Shown in pieces: positions 5,887-5,927 of a stretch of DNA of 5,927 bases; positions within the stretch are counted from its first letter, which is position 1, and every line of letters starts with the position of its first letter. The stretch is from NCBI GenBank assembly GCA_001775965.1, contig MEZG01000022.1:1-5927 (forward strand), read 5' to 3'. The position numbers were made by a program, and so were the translations under genes. This DNA is from Candidatus Bathyarchaeota archaeon RBG_13_60_20 (GTDB lineage: Archaea > Thermoproteota > Bathyarchaeia > TCS64). The notes under the pieces are model-generated. The model ran no database searches. It was not told the origin of the DNA and saw nothing but the letters and a program-made list of their open reading frames with translations.

Positions 5887-5927
5887 TGGCCCAAGCCTAT
5901 TTGAGGCACATGAGCCTGCGTCGGTTC

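Overview
The window is a dense, GC-rich block in which all six recognisable genes lie on the minus strand. It reads as archaeal, most likely from a thermophilic Thermoproteota-type lineage; that placement is inference. The signs are A/T-rich TATA-like boxes standing alone in GC-rich spacers, Shine-Dalgarno motifs within the operon, heavy use of AGG for Arg and ATA for Ile despite the high GC, and frequent TTG start codons. No mobile element, CRISPR array, tRNA or rRNA was seen.

In the direction of transcription (right to left) the layout is: a ~100-bp spacer with a TATA-like box at the right edge; a small cytoplasmic NPP/alkaline-phosphatase-superfamily hydrolase (5827-5039); a THEP1/DUF2478-like P-loop NTPase (5033-4476), 5 nt downstream; a short AT-rich spacer with a second TATA-like box that overlaps the NTPase stop; then a complete three-subunit molybdenum hydroxylase. 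Its subunits are the molybdopterin large subunit (4428-2122), FAD medium subunit (2125-1262) and [2Fe-2S] small subunit (1256-789). It is followed by an XdhC/CoxI-type maturation factor (832-14). The last four genes overlap or almost touch and form one translationally coupled unit.

The large, medium and small subunits would assemble into an (LMS)2-type enzyme of the xanthine dehydrogenase / aldehyde oxidase / CO dehydrogenase family, with electrons passing from Mo to two 2Fe-2S clusters to FAD. XdhC would mature or insert the Mo cofactor. The active-site loop of the large subunit is YGGSFRGFG. This is not the Cys-containing AYxCSFR of true (form I) CO dehydrogenase nor the AYRGAGR of form II, so the enzyme should not be called a CO dehydrogenase and its substrate is unknown. 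The most unusual feature is the pairing of this hydroxylase with a compact soluble phosphodiesterase-like enzyme and a small NTPase, which suggests a nucleotide, cofactor or phosphoester link. No wholly new system is evident beyond that.
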